From an uncultured Eubacteriales bacterium (GTDB lineage: Bacteria > Bacillota > Clostridia > Oscillospirales > Oscillospiraceae), in NCBI GenBank assembly GCA_900545585.1, contig UQZR01000007.1:25198-89197 (forward strand): a stretch of DNA of 64,000 nucleotides. The letters are read 5' to 3'. The notes under the pieces were generated by a model that had not been told where the DNA came from, did no database searches, and worked only from the letters and a program-made list of their open reading frames with translations. The translations under genes and the position numbers were made by a program. This document shows positions 30,487 through 41,300 of this stretch, piece by piece. How positions within the stretch are numbered: position 1 is the first letter of the stretch; each line of letters starts with the position of its first letter.

Positions 30487-31677
30487 ATGTCTGAGATCAA
30501 GACGTATGTAGATCGTATTTTCGACGAGCTGGTGGCCATCCGGCGGGACATCCACGCCCATCCGGAGGTGGGGATGCAGGAGGTGCGCACCAGCGCCCTG
30601 ATCCGGCGGGAACTGGAGAAGATGGGCATGGACGAGATCCAGCAGCCCCTGCCCACCGCAGTGGTGGGTCTGCTCCACGGCGGCAAGGGACCCGGCAAGT
30701 GCGTGGCGCTCCGCGCCGACATCGACGCGCTGCCGGTCCACGAGGAGTCCGGCGTGCCCTTTGCCAGCCAGACGGAGGGCGTCATGCACGCCTGCGGCCA
30801 CGACCTGCACACCACCATGCTGCTGGGCACGGCCAAGACCCTGTGCCATATGCGGGACTCCTTTGCGGGTACGGTGAAGTTCATCTTTGAGCCCAGCGAG
30901 GATACCATGCCCGGCGGCGCACGGGCGCTGGTGGCGGCGGGCGTCATGGAGAACCCCCATGTGGACGCCATCTTCGGCCAGCATGTCTGCCCCTCCGAGA
31001 ATGACACGGTGGGCCGGATGCAGCTCTATAAGGGGTACTTCACCAGTGCGGTGGATCTGTTCCACATCGCCGTACACGGCAAGAGCGGCCACGGCTCCGC
31101 ACCCCACACCGCCCACGACGCCATTGCCTGCGCGGGATATCTCATCACCGCGCTGCAAACGGTGGTGTCCCGCCGTATCGACCCCATGGACTCCGCCGTG
31201 CTGACGGTGGGCACCATGTCCGGCGGCGACGCGGTGAACATCACCGCCGGCGAGGCCCGGATGGTGGCGGTGCTGCGCAGCTTCAGCGACACGGCACGGG
31301 ATACCGCCATCGAGGAGATTGACCGGATCTGCAAGGGCATCGGGTTCGCCTTCGGCTGCGACATCGAGGTGCGGCTGGAGGAGGGCTACGCCCTCCAGTA
31401 CAACGACGGCGCCATGATCGATCTGGTGGAGCAGGCGGTCACGGAGGAGCTGGGCGCGGACAAGGTGACCCACCTCGACCGCCCCTTCTCCGGCAGCGAG
31501 GACTTCAGCTTCTTCGGCAAGCTCACCAACACGCCGTCGGCGTTCATGATGACCGACGCGGGCTGCGGCAAGGAGATGGTTTCCCTGCACAATGGCAAGA
31601 TCGTGTTCAACGAGGACGTACTCAAGTCCGGCACGGCGGCCATGAGCGCCATCGCGCTGAAGTACCTGGCGGAGTGA
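30487..31677 (+). CDS. M20-family amidohydrolase/peptidase
   Basis: 396 residues starting MSEIKTYVDRIFDELVAIRR; the ATG at 30487 has a GAGGT site seven bases away, unlike the GTG at 30481. Metal-site motifs of the M20D amidohydrolases are present: CVALRADIDALPVHEESGVP, MHACGHDLHTTMLLGTAK and FIFEPSEDTMPGGARALV. A lid domain follows (VHGKSGHGSAPHTAHDAIA), then the closing GSEDFSFFGKL. Members hydrolyse N-acyl amino acids such as hippurate or N-acetyl-diaminopimelate. It is coupled to the transporter 33 bases upstream, suggesting uptake and deacylation of one substrate. Confidence 0.9.
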   Translation: MSEIKTYVDRIFDELVAIRRDIHAHPEVGMQEVRTSALIRRELEKMGMDEIQQPLPTAVVGLLHGGKGPGKCVALRADIDALPVHEESGVPFASQTEGVMHACGHDLHTTMLLGTAKTLCHMRDSFAGTVKFIFEPSEDTMPGGARALVAAGVMENPHVDAIFGQHVCPSENDTVGRMQLYKGYFTSAVDLFHIAVHGKSGHGSAPHTAHDAIACAGYLITALQTVVSRRIDPMDSAVLTVGTMSGGDAVNITAGEARMVAVLRSFSDTARDTAIEEIDRICKGIGFAFGCDIEVRLEEGYALQYNDGAMIDLVEQAVTEELGADKVTHLDRPFSGSEDFSFFGKLTNTPSAFMMTDAGCGKEMVSLHNGKIVFNEDVLKSGTAAMSAIALKYLAE

Positions 31678-31718
31678 GCGCACATATTATGAGGTAACAG
31701 CGAAAAGTTTCCTTCCTG

Positions 31719-31766
31719 AAAACAGGACAGGGACGCACGGCAGGTGCGTCCCTGTCCTGTTTTTTC
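31719..31766 (+). terminator. Terminator of the transporter/amidohydrolase operon
   Basis: A perfect 20-base stem (31719-31738 with 31744-31763) around GGCAG, ending in a T run (31760-31765). Confidence 0.92.
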
Positions 31767-31799
31767 GCGGGTTTTGGCAGCTTTTGGCGAGCGCCGCCG

Positions 31800-31828
31800 T
31801 TGACAAGAGGCGGAAAACCGTATATAGT
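31800..31828 (+). promoter_or_regulatory. Promoter of the riboswitch-controlled surface protein gene
   Basis: A perfect TTGACA (31800-31805) and TATAGT (31823-31828) with a 17-base spacer, just before the first riboswitch hairpin. Confidence 0.75.
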
Positions 31829-31832
31829 ATAA

Positions 31833-32100
31833 ATGGTTCGGCAGATGCCGGACCGACAAGTGGATAACGTGTTCTGTGACGACGTGTGGCTGCGCGCCGT
31901 AACGGCCGGAAACGGTCAGGCGGCAGTTTTGAAGAAATAGGGGTAAGACCCTCTGCGGACGGCACTGTAAACGCAAGGAAGTGACCAAAGCGGCGGAGAC
32001 GCCGTGTGGTGAACAGCAGCCATTGGGACGGATGTCCTGAGAAGGTAGGTCATGTACGGGAGGCGGCAGCCTCGGGGCGTTAGGGCAGGAGAATTGCACG
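31833..32100 (+). promoter_or_regulatory. Probable cobalamin riboswitch
   Basis: A densely folded leader with, in order, elements expected for the cobalamin riboswitch: GGGGTAAGACCC (family GGTGnnAAnnCC), GGCACTGTAAACG (family CnACTGTAA), AGCCATTGGGAC (family GCCACTG), TGAGAAGG (family GGGAAGG) and GTTAGGGCAGGAGA (B12 box AGnCAGGAGA). Hairpins include GGTTCGGC/GCCGGACC, GGCCG-GAAA-CGGTC and CGGCG-GAGA-CGCCG with GNRA loops, and GAGGC/GCCTC. The downstream protein carries transcobalamin-like domains, a typical cobalamin-regulated gene. The B12 box is imperfect, so the exact class is open. Confidence 0.7.
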
Positions 32101-32156
32101 GCGGAGAACAGGTACACAGCGGCGCTTCTTCGTTGTGGCAGAGAGCAGAAGTGGGC

Positions 32157-32235
32157 GCGGACCATCCCGACAGGGACGGACCGGCCTTTTTTTGCGGCAA
32201 ATGCGCCGGCTGTCCCGTCAGGGAGGCCGGTTTTT
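32157..32235 (+). terminator. Expression-platform terminators after the riboswitch
   Basis: The stem CC-A-TCCC / GGGA-C-GG (32162-32180) is followed by ACCGGCC and seven T. A second GC-rich hairpin, GCCGGC-TGTCCC / GGGA-GGCCGG (32204-32230), is followed by five T. One or both should stop transcription before the surface protein gene when ligand is bound. Confidence 0.65.
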
Positions 32236-32378
32236 CGCGGGAGGGGCGTCATCCGCCCGCAGTCAAGTCGGGACGGCGCAAGCCGTCCGCTTTCCATAAG
32301 GGCGGGAGGGGTTTGCCGACCCCTTCCGCCTCCTTCTCTTATAAGACAGAAAATTTACAGATAAAAGGAGACAGAGAC

Positions 32379-35300
32379 ATGAAGAAACGAGTGGTATCGT
32401 GGCTGCTGGTGGTGCTGATGCTTACCAGCATGCTGCCTACCGGCGTGTGGGCGGAGGACGTCTACCGCAGCAGTGAGGACACCGGACGGTACAGTGTGTC
32501 CACGCTGGCGGGAAGCGCCGCCGACGCGGAGCTGGAGGGCTTTTTCGACGAGTGGGAGGGCATCGCCACCGTGGCCAACGCGGCCACGCGGGGCTTTGTC
32601 AGGGACGGCGAGGAGCTGAAATCCGGCAACAGCTCGGCCAGCTACACACGCTCGACGCTGACGGTGACGATGCTGAAGGCGGCGGAGCTGTCCTTCGATT
32701 ACCGGCTCAGCGGCCCCAGCCAGAGCGGCATGGAGGTGAAGAACGGCAGCAAGACGCTGTATACGTACAGCAGTTACGGCAGCAGCGGGGCAGAGATCGT
32801 CAAAGGGACGGACAGCGGCACGGCCACCGTGCAGGCCAACGCCGGTGACGTCATCACCATCTCCTATTACCGCGGCTGGGCCAGCAGCGGCAGCAACTGC
32901 ATGTGGCTCAGCAATTTCAAGGCCTCGCTGCCGGCGCAGGTGATCTTCCATGCCAACGACGGCACGGAGACCACGGTGCAGCAGGGCGTGTTCGGCAGCG
33001 GCACGCTGCAGGCCAATACGTTCCAGCGGGACGGCTACCGCTTTGAGGGCTGGGCCACGACGCCGGACGGCGCGGTGGCCTACGCCGACAAGGGCAGTAT
33101 CACCATTACGGAGGACACCGACCTGTACGCCGTGTGGACGCGGGTGTACCGTGTGGCGTTCCAGCTGACGCCGGCGGACGCACAGTTCTCGCTGTACGGC
33201 GATGAGGCGCGGACGGCGCTGATCGCGGCGGACAGCGGCACGGCGTATACCCTGGCGGCGGGCACCTACTATTACAGCGTCTCCGCCTTCGGCTACGCGG
33301 CGGTGCAGGGCAGCGTCACCGTCAGCGGCGACGCACAGGAGCCGGTGGTGCTGGCGGAGAAGCCGGTGGTCACAGTGACGTTCGCCTATGCGGACGGCAA
33401 GACCGATGTGGACGGCGGGAAGCTGACGGTGCGCACCGGTGAGCGGGACATGGCGGCGGAGGAAGGCTCCGACGGCATGGCGTTCCGCCTGCCCGCAGGC
33501 TACGCCTACGACTGGAGCTTCCGCAGCGCCAACTACGGCAAGCAGAGCGGTACCGTGGACCTGACGGGCGTCAGCGAGAGCGGGACGCGGAGCGTGACCA
33601 TCCCCATGACGGCCAAGTCCGCCTGGGAGGGCGCGGGCGACATCAGCGAGCCCGCCGCAGTGGACGGCGTGTACCAGATCACCAGCGGCAGCGAGCTGGC
33701 GTGGCTGGCCCAGCAGGTGAACGCCGGTGTGTCCGACGGCACCAGCTTCAGCGCGGTGCTGTGCAATGACATCGACCTGGGCGATGAGGCGTGGACGCCC
33801 ATCGGAAATGGCACCGGCAAAGCGTACAAGGGTACCTTTGACGGGCAGGGGTACACAATCCGGAACCTGTACGTCACCGGCAGCACGCCCATGGACTACG
33901 GCCTGTTCGGCACCGTCAACGGCGGCACCGTCCGGAATGTGACGGTGGAGGGCCGCGTGGAGGTCACCAGCAATTCCAGCAGATACGGCATCGCGGCTAT
34001 CGTGGGCCAGCTATACGGCACCACGGGCGGCGTGGAGAACTGCCTGAACAGGGCGTCCGTCAAGGGCGGCCAGTATGTGGGCGGCATCGTGGGCTATGTG
34101 GCCGGCGGGTCCAGCAGCGCCGAAAAGTTCATCAAGAACTGCGGCAATGTGGGGGATGTGACCTCCGAAGGCCACCGCGCGGCGGGCATCGCGGCCAATA
34201 TCAGCGGCCAGGTGGCAGTGGAGAACTGCTACAGCACCGGCACCATCACCGGCGGCGGCTGGTACTCCGGCGGCATCAGCGCGTATGTGGACAGCCGCTA
34301 CGCATCGGTGAAGAACTGCTATGCCGCGGGCAGCGTTACCGGCAGCGGCGCGGGCGCGGTGTTCGGCAAGGTGAACTCCAGTTCGACGGTGGTGGCCAAC
34401 TGCTACTACCCCGACACGTTGAGCGTCGGCGACAGCAAGGCTGTGAAGGTGACGGAGCAGCAGCTGAAAACGCTGGACAGCGCTGCGGCGCTGGGCGAGG
34501 CGTTCATGCAGGACGCCAAGAGCATCAACGGGGGCTATCCCATCCTGACGTGGCAGATCACCACGTATGAGGTGACATTTACCGTGACGCCGGAGGATGC
34601 GGAGGTACGCATCGACGGCGCAAAGGGCAAGCAGAACGGAAACGTGTGGACGTTCCGCCTGCCGGAGGGTACATACAGCTACACGGCGTTCGCCTTCGGC
34701 TATGCCGATGAGAGCGGCAACATCGAGGTCAGCGGCGCGGCCCGGAAGGATATCACGCTGACGCCGGTGGAAAAGCGCACCGTCCGATTCAGCGTGACGC
34801 CCGAGGACGCCGGCGCGGCGGTGACGGTGCAGTGGAACGGCAAGACCGTGGCGGCAGAGCAGGACGGCAGCTATCGGCTGCCCGACGGCACCTACACCTA
34901 CACGGTGCGGGCCAAGGGCTACGCCAAGGTCAGCCAGACGCTGAAGGTCAGCGGAGATGTGACGGTGTCGGTGACGCTGGAGCCCTCCGCCGCCTGGGAC
35001 GGCCAGACCGTCACGGCGCCGGAGGTGGGCGACGGCACGGAGACCAGCCCCTACGAGATCGAGAACGGCGAGCAGCTGGCATGGCTGGCCCAGACGGTGA
35101 ACGCAGGGAACGGCGGCACCAGGCTATACGCCGTCCTGACGGAGGACATCGACCTGGGCGATGGCGTTTGGACGCCTATCGGCGCAGATTTCCATGAGTT
35201 CACGGGCCGCTTTGACGGCCAGGGTCATACGGTGTCCCGCATGAAGGCGGAGACCCGGTACGCGGGCCTGTTCGGCGTGGTGAAGGACGCGGAGATCCGC

Positions 35301-38300
35301 GGCGTGGTGGTGCAGGGCATCGCCGCCGGCACCGACAGCAGCAGCGGCGACGCGGCGGGCCTTGTGGCCCGCACCAAGGGCAGCACCGTGACCATCACGG
35401 AGTGCGGCAGCGAAGTGGCCGTCAGCGGCGGCGCCAACGGCGGCGGCATCCTGGGCAAGAACCACAGCAGCAGCACCGTGGTCACCATCAGCGCCTGCTA
35501 CAACACCGGCGACATCAGCGGCAAGGAGCGGGCCGGCGGCATCAGCGGCGGCAACACCGGTAAGGTAAACATCAGCGACTGCTACAACACCGGCAGCATC
35601 AACGGCGGCAGCTATGCAGGCGGCGGTATCCGCGGCTATTACGGCGGCGGCTTCGTGGGCACGGTGGCCAACTGCTACAACAGCGGCGCCGTTACCGGCA
35701 CCAATACCGGCGCTATCGCCCCGGGCGCCAACAGCAGCATCAGCAACTGCTTCTATCTGGACAGCGGCACGGACGGCAACAGCGGCGCGGCGGCGCAGAC
35801 CGCCCAGCAGCTGCAGGAGCTGGCCATCAGCGACGCCTTTGAGCATGTGGCGGGCCGCAACGGCGGCATGCCGGTGCTGAAGTGGCAGAAGCTGACGCCG
35901 GTGGTCAAGGAGCCCGTGCTGGCCCAGAACGTGGAGTTCGGGCTGGAGCAGGTGCATCTCACCAGCTCCTCCGCCGTGGAGGTGGAGGATGGCGTGGGCA
36001 TGCTGGCCTCCTCCCAGCTGACGTGGGACGCGGTGGACGGCGCGGAGGGGTATGTCATCACCCTGTGGCGGCAGACCGCAGAGCTTGTGGAGGGCGAGGA
36101 CTACACCCAGATGGTGCTGGCCCGCGCCACGGCCTTCACCGCCAACGGCACTGAGACCGACTATGACTGCGCCGCCGAGCTGGCGGAGCAGGGCGAGGGC
36201 GTGTACTACGCCACGGTGACGGCAGTGGTGGACGGCGCGTACACCGAGCCCTCTCTGGAGTACGTGGACGAGCATGTGGCGGGCTATCAGATGCCCTATG
36301 ACCGCATGTCCACCGTCACCAATGTGAAGTGGGAGGGTACGGTCCTGCACTGGGACAAGAAGCCCTATTTCACGGCCGAGCAGATCTACACCATCCTGCT
36401 GTCCATTGTAGAGGACGATGGCAGCTATCGCACCCTGACCCCCGTGGAGGTGTCGGGAAATGCGGGCATGGCGGATCTGGGCAACACCTTCGCCGCCGGG
36501 CGGCGCTATGCCGCGCAGGTCATCGCCCACTCCGACGCGGACATCCTGGAGACAATGGGCCTGACGGACAGCCGCCCGTCCCAGGCGGTCATCTATGACG
36601 GCAGCGGCACGCCGGAGGTGCCGGACGACCATGACGACACGTGGGTCGCCATCACCTCCGCCCAGCAGTGGATCGACCTGGCCAACGTGGAGGATCTGCC
36701 CTCCGATCCCGCAGACAGCAGCTCCGACAGCCAGCAGAAGGTGGAGTGGAGCAAGAAGTACTATCTGGCCAACGATCTGGACTTCTCCCAGCTGTCGGCG
36801 GCCTATCAGACCAAGACCAAGTCCATCGGCAACACCACCAACCGGTTCAACGGCGTGCTGGACGGCAACGGATACGTCATCCGCGGCCTGACATTGAGCA
36901 ACTATGACTCCGGCCTGTTCTGGTACGTGGGGGCCGGCGGCTATATCTACGATTTGAAAGTGGAGAACGCCAACGTGCTGTTCTCCGACAACGCGGCGGT
37001 GCTGGTACACAACAACTACGGCCTCATGGAGCAGTGCGCCGTGGTGAACACCAACATCACCGCCGACACCGGCGCGGTGCTGGGCGGCATGGTCAGCCGG
37101 AACTACGGCACCATCCGCGACAGCTATGTGGAGGGCGGTACGCTGACCTCCAACTCCGCTACCTCCACGGGCCACGCGGGCTTCGTGGGCGCCAACGAGG
37201 AAGGCGGCCTCATCGAGCGGTGCTGGACCTCCATGAGCGTCAGCACCCAGAGCGATTACGCCGGCGGCTTTGTGGGTCTGGGCTACGGCGGCACCATCCG
37301 CAACTGCTTCGCACTGGGGAACGTGTCGGGCCGCGGCTATTCCGGCGGCTTCGTGGGACGCTCCGTATTCCAGGGCAACGCCTATGAGAGCTGCTACGCT
37401 GCGGGTATCGTCACGGTAGCGGGCGCAGAGGGCAACGGCTTCATCGGCGGCAACAAGCCGGACAGCGCCTTCCAGTACGACCAGTCTGAGGGCGTGTGGA
37501 ACTGCTACTACAACAGCGAGAACACCGGCGCTCACGGTTACGGCGCGGAGCCGCGAACCGGCATGCAGATGCGGCTGGCGGACTTCGTGCGGGAGCTGGG
37601 CAGCGGCATCTGGACCCGCGACGACGCGGTGAACGGCGGCCTGCCCTATCTCACCACGGTGAAGGCGCCGGAGATGGCCAAAACCGCGGACATCACCGTA
37701 CACGTGGCCGTGGTGACGTATGACAAGGAGACGTACACCTTCGACTTCGACCACAAGAGCGTGGTGGATGTCACCGTGGAGAGCACGGGCAACACCCGCG
37801 TGGTGGACGTGATGGACGCGGCTCAGGCGCAGGGCAAGCTGACGTACAGCTACTCCACCACCGCCACCTTCGGACGGTTCATCCACACCATCAACGGCCA
37901 TGCAGTCAACGCGCCGGATGGCTGGATGTTCACCATCAACGACGCCCTGTCCAACGTCAGCGCCTCCACGGCGTCGGTGAAGGACGGCGACAAGGTGCTG
38001 TGGTTCGAGGGCACCACCGAGAACCAGTTCCAGGGTCCGCTGTGGGCGGAGCTGGACGGCAGCACCATCCAGTGGGAGACCATCTCCACCGTGGCGGAGC
38101 TGCAGGCGCTGGCGGCGTCCAAGGACCCCGCAGTGCTGGCGAAGAACTACAAGCTGGCCAGGGATCTGGACCTGTCGGGCGTGACGTTCTCCGGCATCGG
38201 CAGCGCGTCCGCGCCCTTTACGGGCATGTTTGACGGCCAGGGCCACACCGTGTCCCATGTGACGGTGAAGGGCGGCGACAACGCCGGATTCTTCAATGTG

Positions 38301-41300
38301 ACGCTGGGCGCGGTCATCAAGAACCTGCATCTCAGCGATGTGAACGTCACCGGCGGCAGCCGCGTGGGCGGTCTGGTGGGCTGGGCCCAGGCAGAACTGG
38401 ACCGTCAGGATATGGCGGGCAGCAAGGCCGGCCTTGTCGGCAGCTGCACTGTGTCCGGTACGGTCAGCGGCAGCCGCGCCGTGGGCGGTCTGGTGGGCCT
38501 GAACGAGGGCCGCAGCGATTGGGAGACCATGTTCTCCGTGGCTAGCGCCGTGGATAAGTGTACCGCCGCGGTCAGCGTCTCCGGCAAGGAGAAGGTGGGC
38601 GGCCTGGCGGGCGAGAACAGCGGCAGCATCACCAAGAGTGCCGCGCAGGGCAGCGTCACCGCGCCGGATGGCGTGATGGTGGGCGGCTTTGCCGGCGACA
38701 ACAGCGGCGGCATCTACGACAGCCATGCCGAAGGCGAGGTGCGGGGCAAGTCCTACGCCGGCGGCTTTGTGGGTATCAGCGACGGCACGGTAAAGAATTG
38801 TTACAGTCTGGGCAGCGTTGCCGGTACGGACTACACCGGCGGCTTCGCCGGAGGCATCAGTGCGGCGGAGAACGCTGTGGGCGCCGGGCTGGTGTCGGTG
38901 ACGGGTACGCCCACCTACGGCTATACCGGCGGCTTCGCCGGACGGCTGGGCGGTACGCTGGCGGGTCTGGACAACCAGATCACCGTCAAGAATGTCTACG
39001 GAAACTGCATGAAGCCGGACGGTCAGTGGAAGGCCGCGGGCAACAGCTTTACCGGCAGCAGCGAGCAGGCCGCGGTGGAGGGCATGAAGCTGACCACGTG
39101 GCAGCAGGTGAACGACAAGCTCATGGAGCTGTTCGGCGTATCCCTGCCGTGGATCGTGGATGATACCGCCCTGATGGATTCCATCGCGGCTACCCTCACC
39201 GAGACCAAGGACGGCTGGAGCGCCATGGACATGGCGGCCTACGGCCAGCTGGCGGGTAAGACCGCCAGACTCACCGATGCGGCACGGCAGAACATCATGG
39301 ATCTGCTGATCGCCGAGGCCTCCGGTACGACGGACGCCGGCGCCAGAAGCCGCATCGAGCTGGTGCTGCGGGCGCTGGGCGTGGACAGCACGGAGCTGTA
39401 TCCCCAGGGCAGCGGCAAGGCCGTGAACAACGGGGCACTGCTGAAGGCCATGGATATGAGCGGTGTTACCGTGTGGGCGGCACCCTACGTGCTGCTGGCC
39501 AATATGCAGGGCGGCGTGAAGCTCACTGACCAACAGATCGAGACGCTGATCGCCACCATCGCGGCGGCGGAGTCCAACGGCATTCTGGGCAGCAGCTACG
39601 GCGGCGCGTATTACGCCGATCCCGATACCACGGGTGCGGCCATGGCGGCGCTGAGCGCCTACACCGATCGCAGCAGCGCCAAGACGCTGCTGGATAAGCT
39701 GGTGCGGGGCGCGGCGAACCATGTGGCCGGCGCGGGCTATTACAGCAACGCCAACAGCGACGCCATGCTCATCATCGGCTTCATTGCCGCGGGCGTGGAT
39801 CCCGAGACGGTGCTGTGCGCCAGCGGCATCACGCTGGTGGAGGACATGCTGCGCTATGCCAACGACGCCAACAACGGCTTCCTGTACGCCGGTGAGGACA
39901 ACGCACTGGCCACGGAGCAGGGCTTCCGGGCCCTGGTAGCGTTGGCGCAGTTCCGCGCCAACGGCGGCAAGGCGTACAATATCTATAATTTCAGCAAGAC
40001 GGCGGTGAAGCCGGGCCACGCCACCGGCAGCGGTGAGCCGGATGTGCCGGTGAACCCGCCCGAGGAGAACGAGGATATTACCGTCACCGTGTCTATCCGC
40101 ACGCCGGCGGGCATGTGGATGGACGGTAAGAGCGTCACCGTAAAGAAGGGCTCTACCGTGTACCACGCCTTTATCGAGGCGCTGAGGGACAGCGGCATCA
40201 CCCAGTCCGGCGCGGCCAGCGGCTACGTCCGGTCCATGACCAAGGGAGGCGTCACCTACGGCGAGTTCACCCACGGCGACAACTCCGGCTGGCTGTACAA
40301 GGTCAACGGTGTGCTGCCCAACGTGGCGCTGACCCAGAAGAAGCTGGCCGACGGCGACGACATCCTGTGGTACTACACCACCGACTGGAAGCAGGATCCC
40401 GACGCCGGCGCCATGGCGGACCAGAGTCTGACGGCGGCGGATGTCATCAAGCTCATCAACGCCATCGGGGATGTGACGCTGGACAGCGGCAGCGCCATCG
40501 CAGCGGCACGGACGGCCTACAACAGGCTGCCGGCAGAGGAGAAGGCGCTGGTCACCAACTATGCGGTGCTGGTGGCGGCGGAGGAGACGTATGCCGCGCT
40601 GGTGAAGGCGCAGCAGGAGACCTCCGGCGTCAAGGAGAACACCGCGTGGCGCACCCAGTATGAGACGGCGCTGGACAAGGCAGGCGAGAACGACTTGACC
40701 TTCGGCAGCGAGTGGCTGGTCATCGCGCTGGCCCGCAGCGGCAGGACGGTGCCCGACAGCTACTACGACAGCGTGGTGAAGGCGGTGCAGGACGCGGGCG
40801 GCGAGCTCAGCGATAAGAAGTTCAGCGAGTACTCCCGCGTGATCCTGGCGCTGACGGCCATCGGCAAGGACCCTGCGGACGTGGGCGGCTATGATCTGCT
40901 GGCCAAGCTGGCAGACATGGACAAAGTGACGTATCAGGGCCTTAACGGCGCTATCTTCGCGCTGATCGCGCTGGACAGTGCCGGGTATGAGGTGCCCGCC
41001 GCGGCGGAGGGCGCCAACCAGACCTCCCGCGAGGCACTGGTGGCTTACATTCTGGACAAGCAGCTGTCCGACGGCGGCTGGGCTCTGTCCGGTGACAGCG
41101 CCGATCCCGATATGACCGCCATGGCGCTGCAGGCGCTGGCGGCGTACCGCGACGACGCAGCGGTACAGGCGGCGGTGGACGAGGCCGTGCAGACCCTGTC
41201 CGACATGCAGCTCGCTGACGGCGGTTACAGCAGCTGGGGCACGGTGAACAGCGAGTCCTGCGCCCAGGTCATCATCGCGCTGACCACGCTGGGCATCGAT

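Noticed and set aside
29284..31683. A 799-codon minus-strand frame opposite the transporter and M20 genes
   Set aside because: It spans two well-supported sense genes and their intergenic gap and has the His/Gly-rich composition of an antisense frame.
31835..32240. RNase P RNA
   Set aside because: Some strings (GGTAAGA, GTAAAC, GACCAAA, GGTAGGT) recall RNase P in order, but the universal GAGGAAAGTCC segment is absent. The cobalamin riboswitch reading also explains the motifs and fits the downstream gene.
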